A DNA stretch of 16,519 nucleotides from JAXDBV01 sp034678415 (GTDB taxonomy: Bacteria; Bacteroidota; Bacteroidia; Bacteroidales; VadinHA17), in contig JAXDBV010000282.1 of the NCBI GenBank assembly GCA_034678415.1, forward strand, positions 1-16,519. Direction: 5' to 3'. Both the position numbers and the translations under genes were made by a program. The first letter of the stretch is position 1, and the number at the start of each line of letters is the position of its first letter. Positions 15,939-16,519 of the stretch are shown here, piece by piece. A model generated the notes under the pieces. The model was not told the DNA's origin, searched no databases, and saw nothing but the letters and a program-made list of their open reading frames with translations.

Positions 15939-16519
15939 ATGAACAGTATGAGGTTTCATCATCCTGCCCTGATCATTGTCCTCTCATTTATTTGTTCACC
16001 TGCCTTCACACAGACCTTTAAATTCAAGACCTTTGACAAGGAGCAGGGGATATGTAATCCCTTTGTCTATACCATGAACCAGGATAAGAATGGTTACCTG
16101 TGGCTGGGTACAGGTGAAGGATTATGCCGTTTCGACGGTTTAAATTTCCACGGTGACCAGCTGGCCGACTCCCTCATCCAGGGCTTGGTGACATGCAGTT
16201 ATAAAGATCAGTATGGCCGGTTATGGTTCGGTTATAATGACGGGAACGTGGTATGTTATGATGGCATTCGCCACCGAATATTGAATACACGGTCATTCAC
16301 TACCGGTAATATCAACAAGATCCTTTCCGACGAGGAAGGGAACATCCTTATTGCCACACAGAGCAACGGTTTGATCAAGGAAATGGCCTCAGGCAGCGAT
16401 TCTCTCTTGCATATTGCCATGAGTCATCTTATCTACAGCATGGAGATCAGCGGATGGGACCTCCTGATCGGTACGGGAAACGGATTGTATATCTACCGCC
16501 AGGTGGGACATACCGGGCC
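15939..16519 (+). CDS. Two-component regulator propeller (Reg_prop) protein, N-terminal part (3' end outside window)
   Basis: The frame is open from ATG 15939 to the right edge, about 193 residues, so only the N-terminus is seen. A signal peptide is visible (about 1-25, core ALIIVLSFICSPAFTQ). It is followed by Reg_prop beta-propeller blades: NGYLWLGTGEGLCRFDG (51-67), YGRLWFGYNDGNVVCYDG (92-109), then a weaker GNILIATQSNGLIKE and DLLIGTGNGLYIYR. Such propellers usually form the periplasmic sensor of large Bacteroidota signalling proteins ending in histidine kinase, hybrid kinase or phosphatase domains; which one applies here cannot be seen. A second ATG at 15948 is an alternative start. It follows the unknown secreted protein by 17 bases. 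Confidence 0.88.
   Translation, partial: MNSMRFHHPALIIVLSFICSPAFTQTFKFKTFDKEQGICNPFVYTMNQDKNGYLWLGTGEGLCRFDGLNFHGDQLADSLIQGLVTCSYKDQYGRLWFGYNDGNVVCYDGIRHRILNTRSFTTGNINKILSDEEGNILIATQSNGLIKEMASGSDSLLHIAMSHLIYSMEISGWDLLIGTGNGLYIYRQVGHTG

Noticed and set aside
1..16519. A defence island, mobile element or CRISPR array
   Set aside because: No transposase, integrase, nuclease, helicase, direct-repeat array or tRNA-flanked boundary was found; all genes are housekeeping, signalling or surface-export types.

Overview
The window reads as a chromosomal segment of a member of the Bacteroidota, probably environmental or gut-related and of moderate GC content. Three things point there: type IX secretion system (T9SS) components (a type B sorting domain and a PorP/SprF-family protein), a DUF4783 protein, which is a family I know from Bacteroidota, and TAnnTTTG-like promoter elements. 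The species cannot be named from the sequence alone. I see no tRNA, rRNA, CRISPR array, insertion sequence or phage gene.

Left part (1-4236), housekeeping. The window opens inside a glutamine synthetase family gene on the + strand. It converges, stop codon against stop codon, with a compact minus-strand cluster. In transcription order that cluster is: DUF4783 secreted protein, nadC (NAD synthesis), a YihY/BrkB-family membrane protein, pdxH (pyridoxal phosphate synthesis). These four genes overlap or are separated by only 8 bases, so they are very likely one operon. A 120-base divergent intergenic region separates them from rlmH (23S rRNA pseudouridine methyltransferase) on the + strand.

Middle part (4237-8020), signalling. 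A very large NtrY-like sensor histidine kinase (about 1246 residues) follows rlmH. It has an N-terminal anchored sensor region, a bundle of about eight membrane helices, two further probable sensor modules, HAMP, the H-box and a full ATPase domain. No response regulator lies beside it.

Right part (8021-14816), cell surface. A tightly spaced + strand cassette encodes three proteins. The first is a roughly 1400-residue secreted protein with a glycine-rich region, six tandem Ig-like repeats and a C-terminal T9SS type B sorting domain. The second is a PorP/SprF-family outer-membrane protein with a 4-base overlap (ATGA). The third is a periplasmic or surface beta-propeller (PD40) plus PKD protein. 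By analogy with SprB/SprF and with the PorP/PorE pair, the expected logic is cargo, its outer-membrane partner, and an accessory propeller protein. The result would be an adhesin-like protein displayed on the cell surface.

Far right (14817-16519). A promoter-like sequence precedes a secreted protein of unknown family (325 residues). Seventeen bases later comes the start of a two-component-regulator propeller (Reg_prop) protein that runs off the window. Nothing here is a clear new defence or mobile system. The most interesting parts are the T9SS cassette with its unusual third protein, the orphan giant kinase, and the unknown secreted protein paired with a propeller sensor.
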